Shown piece by piece: positions 22,294 through 34,321 of a DNA stretch of 64,000 bases (position 1 is the first letter of the stretch; every line of letters begins with the position of its first letter). The notes beneath the pieces are model-generated. The model saw only the letters and a list, made by a program, of their open reading frames with translations, had not been told where the DNA came from and made no database searches. A program made the position numbers and the translations under genes. The stretch comes from Imbricaverruca yamaguchii (lineage: Eukaryota > Arthropoda > Thecostraca > Neoverrucidae): contig JAOTOL010001603.1 in the NCBI GenBank assembly GCA_034440575.1, forward strand, positions 250,001-314,000. The letters are read 5' to 3'.

Positions 22294-23044
22294 GCCGACG
22301 CACGCCGTCCGTCATGACAACCCCGCCGACCGGCCGACTGCTGTCGTTATCGAGCTCTTTTTCTGGCCGAGTACGCGTCGTTTGTCTGAGCGCCCGGCCA
22401 GGCTCTGCTGGCGGAGCCGTGAACAGTCAGACGCCCGTGCGACATGGTGCGGCACTGTGCGCAGGCGGCTGATTCGAACCCCTCACGTGGCGCAGGTGTT
22501 ACAGGGACTTATCTGTGCGGGGGTTACGACCGGCTGAGAAGAAGCCACGCTCACGCCATGGCCACGAACATGAGTATGGGTTGAACTTTCACAGTCGAAA
22601 CGGCTTTCAGCTGATGCGGAAGAAGAGGTTGAGCATTTTCGAGCGCTGCTGCCGGCCGTTTTGCGGTACAGAGTAGGATGGACACGGCGGAATTCACCGC
22701 TGCTGTTTTGAGTGAAGGATAAGACAATACCCCGACGTAGAACACATTTTTCTAACACACGTACTAAATCCATTGACTCACTGACTGAAAACTATCGTCA
22801 CAATCGAACAGCAGAAGTTGTGGAAGGACATATTCGCAGTTCAGGCTGTCGACAGAGAGGGCAGCTTAATCACTGTCATGAGAGGGGGTGATGATGGCCT
22901 AAGCACTGGGCACTTGTTCACCGATAGCCAGGCAATTTACATTGGAACATCCAGATATCGCCCTGTCGGCAATCACTGTTACAAATTATTTCCCGCAACA
23001 TTTCGGCTTTTGGTGACGTCGAGAGTTGCTGTGGTTTGAGCTAA
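22294..23044. other. Unique DNA; CpG-rich at its left end
   Basis: 22294-22450 is CpG-rich and abuts the 14-bp array. The remainder has average composition. No gene was recognised; frames at 22483-22773 (minus) and 22818-23039 (plus) show no recognisable motif. Confidence 0.35.
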
Positions 23045-23605
23045 GTGAAGGGTCACCCCAATGCACTGGCAAATCGCCCCACTAGTGTCACAGGTGGAGG
23101 GTCGCCCCACTGGCAAACCGCCCCACTAGTTTCATAGGTGGAGGGTCGTCCCACTGGCAAACCGTCCCACTAGTCTCGCAGGTGGAGGGTCGCCCCACTG
23201 GCAAACCACCGCACTAGTCTCATACTCACAGGTGGAGGGTCGCCCCACTGGCAAACCACCGCACTAGTCTCATACTCATAGGTGGAGGGTCGCCCCACTG
23301 GCAAACCACCGCACTAGTCTCATACTCATAGGCGGAGGGTCGCCCAACTGGCAAACCACCGCACTAGTCTCATAGGTGGAGGGTCGCCGCACTGGCAAAC
23401 CGTCTCACTAGTCTCATAGGTGGAGGGTCGCCCCACTGGCAAACCGTCTCACTAGTCTCATAGGTGGAGGGTCGCCGCACTGGCAAACCGTCTCACTAGT
23501 CTCATACTCACAGGTGGAGGGTCGTCCCACTGGCAAACCGTCCCACTAGTCTCATAGGTGGAGGGTCGCCCCACTGGCAAACCGTCCCACTAGTCTCATA
23601 GGTGG
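23045..23605. repeat. Minisatellite, about 44-bp unit (variants to 54), 12 copies
   Basis: GGTGGAGGGTCGCCCCACTG plus GCAAACCGYCCCACTAGTCTCATA. Some copies carry a 9-bp extension (CTCATACTCACA in place of CTCATA), so unit length alternates. Long variants cluster at 23215-23340. Confidence 0.9.
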
Positions 23606-24074
23606 AGCGATGGTATTCACTACATACTCCTAAACAACTGCCCACCGCCTCATAGTGCGTTACGTGATAACTCATCAGTGGGTGTCACGCTGCATGCAAA
23701 CGTAATATTCGGCAACAAGCAAGTGGCTTGTATTTTATGCACCACGATTTTCACCACGCAATATTTCATACAACCAGATGCGCCTAGGGAAGAAAATGTG
23801 GGAAGATTCCGAAGTTCATTCCAGGTGAACTTGAGTGCAGAACATTGCAAGTTGGATGATGGTATTGAATGCGGTTGGATGTGTGCAATGGATCCCTCGC
23901 TTCTAGATGCACCTTGGTGCTGTTTTGCAAAACTATGTTCACTGTTGTCCATGGGCGGATATCCATGATGGAGGAGGGCAAGGTACTCGATCCGCACCGA
24001 CTCGGATCAAATTTAACAAGATGCCTCTGGCGCGCACAAAGTATTTTCGATCCAACATACTTGTGGGACTACCT
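23606..24074. other. Unique stretch
   Basis: Short frames are open on both strands but no motif was recognised. No element ends seen. Confidence 0.35.
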
Positions 24075-24590
24075 GCCTTAAGTCTGATGAATATAGCAGT
24101 GACGTGGCGTAGCAGTGATGTAGCATAACAATGACGTCTGCGACAGTGAATACTTTTGGACAATGTCGCGTTAAAGTAGTGTCTGGAGTGGTAATGTTGC
24201 ATAGAAGTAATATCGTGCACCAGTATTGTCGTCCAGCAGTATTGTCGTGTAGTAGCCATGTCGTGTAGCAGTAATGTTGTGTGGCGGCTATGCCTAGATC
24301 AGCGAAGTCGATAGCAGTAGCATAATGCAGCAGCATAATTGCATGGCAATGATGTCTTCAGCAGCTAACTGTCTGTAGCACTGTCGCGCAGAAGTGGTGT
24401 CTGCAGCAGCGAATTCTGCAGCAACAATATCGTGTAGTAGCATTGCTGCATGGCAGTGATGTCTATAGCAGCTTACTGTCTGTAGCAATGTCGCGTAGAT
24501 ATGCTGTCCGGAGCAGCGAAGTATACAGAAGCAATGTCATGCGGCAGCAATGTCGCAACAGTGGTGTCGCTAGCGGCACACATAGCGACA
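24075..24590. repeat. Diverged GTAGCAGTAATGT-type tandem repeat
   Basis: Words such as GTAGCAGTGATGTMG, GCAGCAATGTCG and CAGTATTGTCGTG recur every 15-30 bp with heavy substitution, an old low-complexity array. It ends at a CpG-rich island. Confidence 0.6.
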
Positions 24591-24859
24591 GTATTGCCGG
24601 CGGGTCAGGGCCCCCACGCGCCGCGCGGCTCGCTGGACCTGCCGGCGGCGTCTGGGACGCCGGTGACGGAGAGCGTGCCGCCGAGCGTGCCGGCCGCGCG
24701 CCTGGGTCCCGGCCGATGCCATCGCCCGTAAACCAGGCGGCCATGGCGGCGTTTGTCAACAGCAGTTTATGCCCACAGCGCGCCGCTCATTCCACGCGTA
24801 ATGAATGAGCCCGTACGGCGGGCCGACCGCGGCGCGCGGCCAAAAAACGACGCCAGGTA
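24591..24859. other. CpG-rich island
   Basis: GC-rich unique segment (CCGGCGGC, GCGCGCGGC) with an ATTCCACGCGTAATGAATGA interruption near 24790. It immediately precedes the largest-unit array. No coding frame was recognised. Confidence 0.4.
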
Positions 24860-26890
24860 GCCGGCAGGGTCGTGTCGTACATCGGTCAGCCGCGGACGGG
24901 CGTATCACCCCCCCTGGCGGTCGGTACACCGGGCGTCACTGGTGGGGGTGGGAGCCGGCAGGGTCGTGATGTACATCGGTAGCCGCGGCCGGGCGTATCC
25001 CCTGGCGGTCGGTACACCGGGCGTCACTGGTGGGGTGGGAGCCGGCAGGGTCGTGATGTACATCGGTCAGCCGCGGCCGGGCGTATCACCCCCCCTGGCG
25101 GTCGGTACACCGGGCGTCACTGGTGGGGGTGGGAGCCGGCAGGGTCGTGATGTACATCGGTCAGCCGCGGACGGGCGTATCGCCCCCCCTGGCGGTCGGT
25201 CCACCGGGCGTCACTGGTGGGAGTGGGAGCCGGCAGGGTCGTGATGTACATCGGTCAGCCGCGGCCGGGCGTATCACCCCCCCTGGCGGTCGGTACACCG
25301 GGCGTCACTGGTGGGGGTGGGAGCCGGCAGGGTCGTGATGTACATCGGTCAGCCGCGGCCGGGCGTATCACCCCCCCTGGCGGTCGGTACACCGGGCGTC
25401 ACTGGTGGGTGGGAGCCGGCAGGGTCGTGATGTACATCGGTCAGCCGCGGACGGGCGTATCACCGCCCCTGGCGGTCGGTACACCGGGCGTCGCTGGTGG
25501 GAGTGGGAGCCGGCAGGGTCGTGATGTACATCGGTCAGCCGCGGACGGGCGTATCACCGCCCCTCCATGGCGGTCGAGACACCGGGCGTCGTTGGTGGCA
25601 GTGGGAGCCAGCAGGGTCGTGTTGTACATCGGTCAGCCGCGGACGGGCGTATCACCCCCATGGCGGTCGGCACACCGGGCGTCGCTGGTGGGAGTGGGAG
25701 CCGGCAGGGTCGTGTTGTACATCGGTCAGCCGCGGCCGGGCGTATCACCCCCTGGCGGTCGGTACACCGGGCGTCACTGGTGGGGTGGGAGCCGGCAGGG
25801 TCGTGATGTACATCGGTCAGCCGCGGCCGGGCGTATCACCCCCTGGCGGTCGGTACACCGGGCGTCACTGGTGGGAGTGGGAGCCGGCAGGGGTCGTGAT
25901 GTACATCGGTCAGCCGCGGCCGGGCGTTCACCCCCTGGCGGTCGGTACACCGGGCGTCACTGGTGGGAGTGGGGCCGGCAGGGTCGTGATGTACATCGGT
26001 CAGCCGCGGCGGGCGTATCACCCCCTGGCGGTCGGTACACCGGGCGTCACTGGTGGGGTGGGAGCCGGCAGGGTCGTGATGTACATCGGTCAGCCGCGGA
26101 CGGGCGTATCACCCCCTGGCGGTCGGTACACCGGGCGTCACTGGTGGGAGTGGGAGCCGGCAGGGTCGTGTTGTACATCGGTCAGCCGCGGACGGGCGTA
26201 TCACCCCCCCCTGGCGGTCGGTACACCGGGCGTCACTGGTGGGGGTGGGAGCCGGCAGGGTCGTGATGTACATCGGTCAGCCGCGGCCGGGCGTATCACC
26301 CCCCTGGCGGTCGGTACACCGGGCGTCACTGGTGGGAGTGGGAGCCGGCAGGGTCGTGTTGTACATCGGTCAGCCGCGGACGGGCGTATCACCCCCATGG
26401 CGGTCGGCACACCGGGCGTCGTTGGTGGCAGTGGGAGCCAGCAGGGTCGTGTTGTACATCGGTCAGCCGCGGACGGGCGTATCACCCCTGGCGGTCGGTA
26501 CACCGGGCGTCACTGGTGGGGGTGGGAGCCAGCAGGGTCGTGTTGTACATCGGTCAGCCGCGGACGGGCGTATCACCCCCATGGCGGTCGGTACACCGGG
26601 CGTCACTGGTGGGGGTGGGAGCCGGCAGGGTCGTGTTGTACATCGGTCAGCCGCGGACGGGCGTATCGCCGCCCCTCCATGGCGGTCGGCACACCGGGCG
26701 TCGTTGGTGGCAGTGGGAGCCAGCAGGGTCGTGTTGTACATCGGTCAGCCGCGGACGGGCGTATCACCGCCCCTCCATGGCGGTCGGCACACCGGGCGTC
26801 GCTGGTGGGAGTGGGAGCCGGCAGGGTCGTGTTGTACATCGGTCAGCCGCGGACGGGCGTATCACCGCCCCTCCATGGCGGTCGGCACAT
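24860..26890. repeat. Minisatellite, about 94-bp unit, 22 copies
   Basis: The unit runs from GCCGGCAGGGTCGTGATGTA through CATCGGTCAGCCGCGGACGG and GCGTATCACCCCCCCTGGCG to CCGGGCGTCACTGGTGGG. Length varies from 87 to 100 bp, mainly in the C run and GGTGGG run. Two subtypes are visible: GATGTACATC with CTGGCGG early, and GTTGTACATC with CTCCATGGCGG at the right-hand third. All plus frames are mostly open because stops are absent; the frames change wherever homopolymers change length. Confidence 0.95.
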
Positions 26891-27629
26891 CGGCCGCGGC
26901 GAGTCAGGGAGCCGTGCGGCGCCTCGTCCTGCAGCGATGACTTCACCAGGATATCGCCAGGATGGATGTGCCCTGTGAGTGTGCTGGAATTTGGCGTTAC
27001 CCGCTTATGGCATTGCGTCGAAAAAGTGAACCCACTTGGCCGTTTCGCTCACCTATGTAGGAAATTCGTGGTGGAGCTCACCAGCCAATTGGTCACCTGT
27101 GCGGTTGGAAGCTACAGCGGACCCAAACGTTCGAGCGGAAAAGCCACGTCATCATGACGCATACCATGTCGTAACAATTGGTGCATACAGTATGCATGAT
27201 AACTGGGACGGTATCAATGTGATCATCGTTCCAAAATCACATTTTCCTTGCAATGTGAATTTCGAGAACGTAGATATTCGTCCGTTTACAAGACGTTTAG
27301 AATATCGGGTGATGAGGTGGGCCATGTGTCATTAGCATGTCATGTTGACTATATTTCATCAGTATGTCAACAACGGCGCCAATCAAACGGTTAATGTCAT
27401 TCATTGTAACTTTGATTCGGAACTCAGAAGAAGATGCACATACTACGATAATAACGACGCATTTTTCAGTAGTCTATGCTCGGCATTAGCATAGTTAGAT
27501 CAGCGAAGTAAGATCAGGAAAACAGATAGATGAGCTACTTGAGAGAAGCTTGTGATCCTGTAGAAGCATTCTGTGGAGACGAAACAAATTAGCAGATATT
27601 TTGTCAGCTTTTAGCTGATGCCACCGGTG
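26891..27629. other. Unique non-coding stretch
   Basis: No recognisable gene. Composition shifts from GC-rich at the array edge to AT-rich after 27150. Confidence 0.35.
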
Positions 27630-28150
27630 TCTTCCGAATATAGAACTACAAACCCGAGAACCATACCGCATCATCCGGAAAAATATCGCCAGATTCCCCC
27701 GAATTTAGAACGACAAACCCGAGAAGAACTATATCCCGTCACCAGAGAAAATGTCATCAGCTTCCCCGAATATGGAGCGACAAACCAAAGAAGAACCATA
27801 CCGTATCATCAGAGAAAATATCATCACCTTCCCACGAATATAAAATAACAAACAAACCCAAGAATAATCATACGGTATCATCAGATAAAATATCACCAGC
27901 TTCCCGCGAATATACAACGACAAACCAGAGAAGAACCATACCGGATCATCCGAGAAAATGTCATCAGCTGCCCCCGAACATAGAACGACACACCCGAAAA
28001 GAGCCACACCGCATCATCCGAGAAAATGTCACCAGCTTACCTTGAATATAGAACGACAAACCATACCGTATCATCCGAGAAAACGTCACCACCTTCCCAA
28101 GAATATTGAACGACAAATCCGAGAACAGTTATACCGGATGACCAGATAAT
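27630..28150. repeat. Diverged minisatellite, 54-71-bp unit, 8 copies
   Basis: CGAATATAGAACGACAAACC anchors copies near 27646, 27700, 27767, 27835, 27906, 27975, 28042 and 28099, followed by AGAACCATACCGNATCATCC and AGAAAATRTCANCAGC. The copies vary widely, so the array is old. Confidence 0.85.
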
Positions 28151-28854
28151 ACGATAAAACCTGCAACAGCCATATACGAGCATCAGCTGATAATAGTATA
28201 AAAACAAAAGGTGCAAATTCGGCATCAACTAAGCCATAGGCACAGCTAAGCGCTAGCAAAAAACATACATCGCAGCTTTCAGGATTAGGAGAGTAGCAGA
28301 CCCTCTGAAACACTCTCAAAGTGATGAGGCTTGGTGCTCAATTGCCGGTAAATTCCACCTGAGAAAGCTCCAGAGGCCGTGATACAGTGCCACACCATCT
28401 AAGATCCGGTTCATCAGCTGAATATTTGGAGCTCCAACTGTGTATTTAGGAAATACAGGATGTGTATGAGTAGGACGAAGGGTGTGGTTTTTAGCACGCG
28501 ATTATTATGCTCTAGCTGAAGGCCGGGATATCAAAACGGCAAAACAAGCACCACAAGGGAAGAGGGGAGCACGCCCCAAGGGAACAACATCCAATTTCAC
28601 CGCAAATGGAAGGGGTGGGGATCAAGTGAGCGCATGTAACCATCACCCAGCTAAGCTGTTGCATCTATGCTGCAGATGGAGAAGGGAGGTACCCTCTGGC
28701 GGGAGCGGTCGCCTGCAATACGGACCACGTCACGGACCATGTCATGGACCAACAGACCAACACGGACCAACACTGCTACCGAGAAGCTCAACCACCGCCT
28801 GCTACCGAGCCTCGGAGACTCGAGCCGGAGTACGATGGATGACGAGACAGCTAA
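28151..28854. other. Unique non-coding stretch
   Basis: No gene was recognised. A (GGACCA)-rich patch lies at 28722-28770. Confidence 0.35.
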
Positions 28855-28912
28855 CTCACAATCACCACAATCATCACAATCATCACAATCGTCACAATCA
28901 TCACAATTGTCT
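28855..28912. repeat. (ACAATCATC)n 9-bp repeat
   Basis: About six copies of TCACAATCA-type nonamers with two substitutions (CGTCACAA and ATTGTC). Confidence 0.85.
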
Positions 28913-28924
28913 CCAGTACGACCT

Positions 28925-29215
28925 GGCAGAATACGGTACGGAGCCGTACGCATTGCAGAGCATTGTACGGTGGTACGGTATGGTACACGATGGAATGGTA
29001 CGATACGATACGGAACGGTACGGTACAGTAGAGGGTGGTACGGTACGTCTAACAGGGTACTATATGGTATGGTACGGTACGATAGGTAAGTACGGAACCT
29101 TATTGTGCCTCACCGTACAGTACCGTACCTCACTATGTCGTAACGTACTATACCGTATTGTACCGTACTGTGTCGTACCATATTGTACCTTACTGTACCG
29201 TACCGTACATTTTTC
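28925..29215. repeat. GTACGG/GTACCG palindromic tract, part 1
   Basis: Dense GTAC tetramers (self-complementary) in phrases such as GGTACGGTATGGTACACGAT on the left half and CCGTACCTCACTATGTCG on the right half. The strand bias flips from GGTACGG to CCGTACC near 29090, so the tract can fold back on itself. Confidence 0.75.
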
Positions 29216-29487
29216 CCTAGTGTCGACCCCTGTTTCGTATGCAGCAGCCTATCCTATTTTGCTACACGCATTGTTACATGCTCGATTGCTATTGGGCTTT
29301 CCTATCGCCAACTATTCAAAAGTTAGGACAGCCAGTTTAGGGATGCCTCAAGATGCCAATACAAATGTCATCTGTCTTCATACCTACAGTTCACTATAAC
29401 TATTTGCATCTTTTTATTTGTCTTTTTTGCAGATAGGCCATCACCAGTTATTAATACAGTTACAGTTACTAGTTACCACCAGTTATT

Positions 29488-29707
29488 ACTGTGTCGTACA
29501 GTAATGTACCTTACGGCACTGCACCATACCTTACTGTGTCGCACCATACTGTACAGTATCATACTGTACACTACCGTACTATACCGTACCTTACTGTGTC
29601 ATATCGTATCGTACCGTACCGTGCTGTACCGTACCGTACACCGCTGTACTGCACCCTACAGTACTGTGCTGCACCGTACTGCACCGTATCGTACGGTGCT
29701 GTACCGT
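29488..29707. repeat. GTACCGTACTG tract, part 2
   Basis: CGTACCGTACCGTGCTGTAC-type 5/10-bp repeats. The last CTGTACCGT (29699-29707) is the left target-site copy of the adjacent SINE. Confidence 0.8.
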
Positions 29708-29889
29708 GGCGAGGATGGCCGAGTGATTAAGGTGTCGAACTCTGGGTTCCAAAGATTCCGGGTCCAACACTCGCACCACTCGGGACATCTTCCAATCCCG
29801 CGTCCCACCGGCGAAGCAGCGTGGGCGGCGCCATAAGCCATGATCGTGCATGAAGTGTGTCGTGAGCCACCCGATGAACAAACAAACGG
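29708..29889 (+). mobile_element. tRNA-derived SINE inside the GTAC tract
   Basis: The head GGCGAGGATGGCCGAGTGAT followed by TAAGGTGTCGAACTCTGGGT and CCGGGTCCAACACTCGC has the layout of a tRNA with an A box (TGGCCGAGTG) and an imperfect B box (GGGTCCAACAC). The body ends in an AACAAACAAAC tail. CTGTACCGT occurs exactly at 29699-29707 and 29890-29898, consistent with target-site duplication, although the repetitive target makes this weaker evidence than usual. It is unrelated in the body to the other SINEs here. Confidence 0.8.
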
Positions 29890-30580
29890 TTCTGTACCGT
29901 ACCGTAAAGTTATGTACCGTGCCATACCGTTTCGTACCGTACTGTACTGTGCCGTGCCATGTGTGTGATGCTGTACTATACCGTACCGTAAGGTGCTGCA
30001 CTGTACCATATCTCACGGTGTCGTACTGTGCCGTACCTTACGATACTGTACGGTACCGCACCATACGGTGCTGTACGGTACCGTACGGTGATGTACTGTA
30101 CCGTATCATGCTGTGCTGCACCCTACACCTTACGGTGTAGGGCACAGTACAGCATCATACATACGACTACATGGTACTCCTTTACTGAGCATCGTACATA
30201 CGGCTATATGGTAATCTTTCACTGTACCATATCTTACAGTGTTGTGCTGTACCATACCTTACGGTACTGCACTGTCTGCACCGTATGGTGCTGTACCGCA
30301 CCGTATGGTGCTGTACCGCACCGTATGGTGCTGTACCGCACCGTATGGTGCTGTACATCACCGTATGGTGCTGTACCGCACCGTATGGTGCTGTACCGCA
30401 CCGTATGGTGCTGTACAGCACCGTATGGTGCTGTACCGCACCGTATGGTGCTGTACCGCACCGTATGGTGCTGTACCGCACCGTATGGTGCTGTACAACA
30501 CCGTATGGTGCTGTACCGCGCCGTATGGTGCTGTACCGCACCGTACCGGACGGTGCTGTACGGTGCGGTACGGTTATGAT
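29890..30580. repeat. GTACCGTACGG tract, part 3, with a 20-bp sub-array
   Basis: Irregular GTACCGTACTG repeats lead into a regular 20-bp array (30285-30545, CCGTATGGTGCTGTACCGCA, about 13 copies). The unit closely resembles its own reverse complement around GTAC, so both strands give similar-looking open frames. No protein is inferred. Confidence 0.9.
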
Positions 30581-31499
30581 TATGACCAGGTTGGCAAATA
30601 ATCAAGCATGTCTCCACTTGCGTGTTCGCATGTGCTTTAATTTCACACAAGGAACGAAGGTAACACAGGGATGTCCGAGTTGCGAAAATGCCATATACAT
30701 GTGGAGTTGCGACATCGGTGATGTTCTAATGCTCTTAACCACTCAACATGAACACCCGAAGTCTCGATCCGTGCTAAGATCGCATCGGACCCACACCCAG
30801 ACGACCACCCATGCAGCTGGAGCGCACCTAGAAGTGCGACATCATAATCATATTTACGGGGCCTGCGGCAAACCTGCGCGAAGGTATTTCACGCTGCAGT
30901 CAACACGCGAACTAATCCATTTCGACGAGCGTCCGGACGATGTCAAAATAAGGATTTACGCATGACATGCAGACGATGCTGATGACACTGCCATCGTACA
31001 GGCACGTCAACCATAGTGCCGACGCTAATTAGTGGAAAACCCTCTCCATTTGGGGTCTTTGCTCGCAGGTTAATGAGATTATTCGAGCGAGAACACATGA
31101 TAACATCATCTGTCGCATGCAAGGCAATCTTTCACTTTATCCGGGTCATGGCGAAATGCGGAGTGGCAAAAGTGCCGCCGGCACGAGCAAACTACAAACG
31201 GAAACGCTTCGCTCAATTATAGCGTAACAGCGGGATGAAAGCGGTCCGTAATGGCTGCTGGCAGCTTTGAAGAGCACGAGCGACATCTGATGGCGACCGA
31301 CGGCGGCGACGCGCCGACCGACACGCTGCTCTCGGACCGGCGCTGTCGCTCGCAAGTTCCTCCGTGCCGGTGACGCATCCCGCTCATGGCCCCGGCTCCA
31401 TTCTGGCACAAACGTGGGGCAGTCCGTCGGAGTCGTCGCCACCAAACGCTGGCGGACGATCTCCGAGCAGCGACAACTCTCGCCGCTCGGAGAACAGCA
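30581..31499. other. Unique DNA; CpG-rich at its right end
   Basis: No gene recognised. 31240-31499 becomes CpG-rich next to the following array. Confidence 0.35.
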
Positions 31500-31712
31500 G
31501 CACGTCACAGTGGAGCTGTGCTGTGAAGACGCCGAAGCGGCGGTGGGCAGGCGCTCGGAGAACAGCACCTGTCCGTCACAGTGGAGCTGTGCTGTGAAGA
31601 CGCCGAAGCGGCGGTGGGCAGGCGCTCGGAGAACAGCACCTGTACGTCACAGTGGAGCTGTACTGTGAAGACGCCGAAGCGGCGGTGGGCAGGCGCTCGC
31701 CGCTACAGACGC
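31500..31712. repeat. 71-bp tandem repeat, 3 copies
   Basis: CGTCACAGTGGAGCTGTRCT plus GTGAAGACGCCGAAGCGGCG plus GTGGGCAGGCGCTCGGAGAA, at 31503, 31574 and 31645, nearly identical. Confidence 0.95.
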
Positions 31713-32164
31713 TCACCGATCACCACCGCCTGTCAGCCGACTCGTTCTTCCACCCCGACAATGGCACCTGCAGCGGCTGTGCGCCGAGCCCGATGATTTG
31801 TGCCCGGCGTGGCGAGCTTGGGCGCTGGACGCGACGGCCACTGTCGACCCTTGCACGCTCGACACCGGCAATAAATTAACAATAATTATCAAACTTGTCC
31901 GTGCGGAGAAATGACAATGGCTGACAATAGACCGCCGACTGTGGCGACGGCCGTTCTTGCCGAGGTTTCTACACGTCAGGATTTGTAGGGTATTATTCAT
32001 GGTGCAATACGATGGTAAGATAGGTCGGTATCAGATTTCAGCGGCGATAAGCCGGACCGAGCAGAAGAAAGTCGCGCTGGCGGCTGAAGTCCGGACTTTT
32101 TGTCGGACTCGGTCGCGTTCTGACCTGCCAGACTGCCGAAACACCCTTATAAGTTGAGTGCAGT
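31713..32164. other. Unique stretch
   Basis: No gene, tRNA or element end recognised. Confidence 0.3.
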
Positions 32165-32445
32165 GTACGCGAGCTCGGTGGTGGCGATGACCGACGAGCC
32201 CCGCTCCAGCTGTGGACGCCTGGTGGCGGGGATGATCGACGAGCCCCGCTGGACCCTCGGTGGTGGCGATGACCGACGAGCCCCGCTGGACCCTCGGTGG
32301 CGGGGGTGACCAACGAGCCTCGCTGGACCCTCGGTGGCGGGGGTGACCGACGAGCCCCGCTGAACCCTCGGTGGCGGTGGTGACCGACGGGCCCCACTGG
32401 ACGCCCGGTGGCGTGGGTGACCGACGAGCCCCGCTCCGGCCGCGA
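32165..32445. repeat. Minisatellite, 37-bp unit, about 7 copies
   Basis: GGACCCTCGGTGGCGGGGGT plus GACCGACGAGCCCCGCT; units at 32251, 32288, 32325 and onward with several substitutions each. Confidence 0.9.
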
Positions 32446-33412
32446 ACGCCACACTGTGGTGGCGCAACCGGCACCAGCCGGTGGTGATCAGCGGTAATGA
32501 GATGTTGCACAACACAGGTGGCCAGCAAACAATGCCCTCATCACCACACAGAGCGTGAGGAAACGAGGCGAGCCGAGTGGCGCGTGGACGTTTTCGTGCC
32601 GTGCCCAGTGTGAGGTGACGGCCGCTCTGCACAATGGCTGCAAAGACACTTGCAGTTTGCGAGAGAACAATTCGCACTTAATCGCATTGGATCCACATGA
32701 ATACAATGGAAGCATATCTCATAAGCAAACGAAACAAAGAGCTTCCCAACGATCTTCCGGAAAATCCTTGCACATAGCGTCAGCCAACGGCAAAGCACAG
32801 TACGCCGTTTCCTCAGGCACACAGTATACCTTCCTTTGTTGTCTATCGACAAGGAAATGGTAGGGCAGTTTCTGAGTTTATGCGGGGGTCAACATGATAA
32901 ATGACAGGAACATAAATGCCAAGTAACACACAAGAGGGAGCGTCGTTTAATAACCGCCAATGGTAGCTGAATACATCCCTCAATACTCAAAATTATTATC
33001 GCAAGCTAAATATTGTCAAACCTCCTACATGTTTAAAACCTCGTGCAGGCTTGGTTAAATAATGGGATGAGATAAAAATATGACAAACTGTGGGCTACGA
33101 GTCATGCTTGAACTTGATTTTCAGCGATGATACTGAAATGGAGAGCTCGAATAATTTGATGGTGCAGCCCACCCAATCAATGTCTGAGAAATAAGATTCA
33201 AGGTCGGCGAAAGTAGACGTTGCCGCGGTCAGTTGAAGTTACTTCTCATTTCTTCATGTTCTGAACCCAGTGGCAATTTGGATAATGTGGTTACAGCAAC
33301 AGACGACCAGGTAGCTAAAACCCCCGACAGATGCTGATTTTTATCAATAACTTAAGAGTGGCTGGGAACAACTCGACTTGCAGCTATGCCCACCTCAGAT
33401 CAAAGAGGCTCT
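32446..33412. other. Unique, AT-rich non-coding stretch
   Basis: No gene recognised; no element ends seen. Confidence 0.35.
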
Positions 33413-33540
33413 AGCCACGCAATCGCTAGTTTGAGTTTTTAGAGCCACCAATCACAGTCTGTGTCTCCTGAGCCACCACTCACAGTCTGAGTTTCCCGAG
33501 CCACCAATCACTAGTGTGGGTTTCCACAGCCGCCACTGTA
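33413..33540. repeat. 28-bp tandem repeat, about 4.5 copies
   Basis: GAGCCACCAATCACAGTCTG plus TGTCTCCT; units at 33442, 33470, 33498 and 33526, with a diverged copy at 33413. Confidence 0.8.
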
Positions 33541-33551
33541 TGACCAACGCA

Positions 33552-33590
33552 GTCGATGCGCCCGAAAGCCCAAATAATCAACCACAGCCG
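33552..33590 (+). mobile_element. Solo LINE/SINE 3'-tail fragment
   Basis: GTCGATGCGCCCGAAAGCCC followed by AAATAATCAACCA matches the reverse complement of the 3' end of the LINE at 38436-38490 (one base different in the first 20) and has the same AA-rich terminal tail. It is probably a very short 5'-truncated insertion, or the end of a related SINE. Confidence 0.6.
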
Positions 33591-34321
33591 CCACCTGCAC
33601 TTTCATGTTTAGCTCCAATATTTTACCCTCATCTATAAGGGTTGCATTCCTCGCCCACTTTGAACTTGTCATAGGTATTCTGGGATAGCCCACTTTCTGA
33701 GATTAGCGATTAGATAAACCATGTGAGTATTGAATGCCTTGGCACTTGGCAGATATACAGATAACCACACAAATGACTATTTAAGATAGATTACGACAAG
33801 CAGAAGACACAAGAAATGGCACAAAAAATAGCAGAATGGCGCGTAATCTGAAAGATGGAAGGGGCAACGTAGAGGCTAGATAGCGCCTTTCCTGTACCTA
33901 CTTCGCATGCCTACATCATATACCTGCTCCTGTAGCTACAGCTACATGGCCAGGTGAAGAGTCTGTGGAAGCACTGTGTCAGAGCTGGCTGCAATAGTGA
34001 GCATTACATTTCGCCACGCGCCGTATCACCTGAGGTAAGCCTGGCAGGCCTAGAGTACCGGGGACATCGCCTGGATACTGGATTATCTGTGGAGCAGGCA
34101 AGCCTGGAGCGCACAGCGAGAGACGCTATGCGGAGGGAGCAGTCACTTCGCCCGGGACTACCTCCGGAATCAATCGCTGAAATACAATTATTGAAACTGC
34201 AATCCAAAGTCATTTAATGGCTTATGTGCACAAATGTAGCCTGTGGAATACTCAGCACTAGTCAATACTGTGTTAATACAGTCCTGTCAATACAGCACTT
34301 TGTGCATCAATACTCAGCATT
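33591..34321. other. Unique, AT-rich stretch
   Basis: No gene recognised. A short ACAAGAAATGGCACAAAAAATAG-like A-rich patch is the only low-complexity sequence. Confidence 0.3.

Noticed and set aside
24900..27157. Long plus-strand frames (up to 493 codons) across the 94-bp array
   Set aside because: The unit lacks stops and frames switch wherever the C or G runs change length. Overlapping frames are equally open.
28482..29399. 305-codon plus frame
   Set aside because: Its second half is GTAC repeat and its first half has no recognisable domain.
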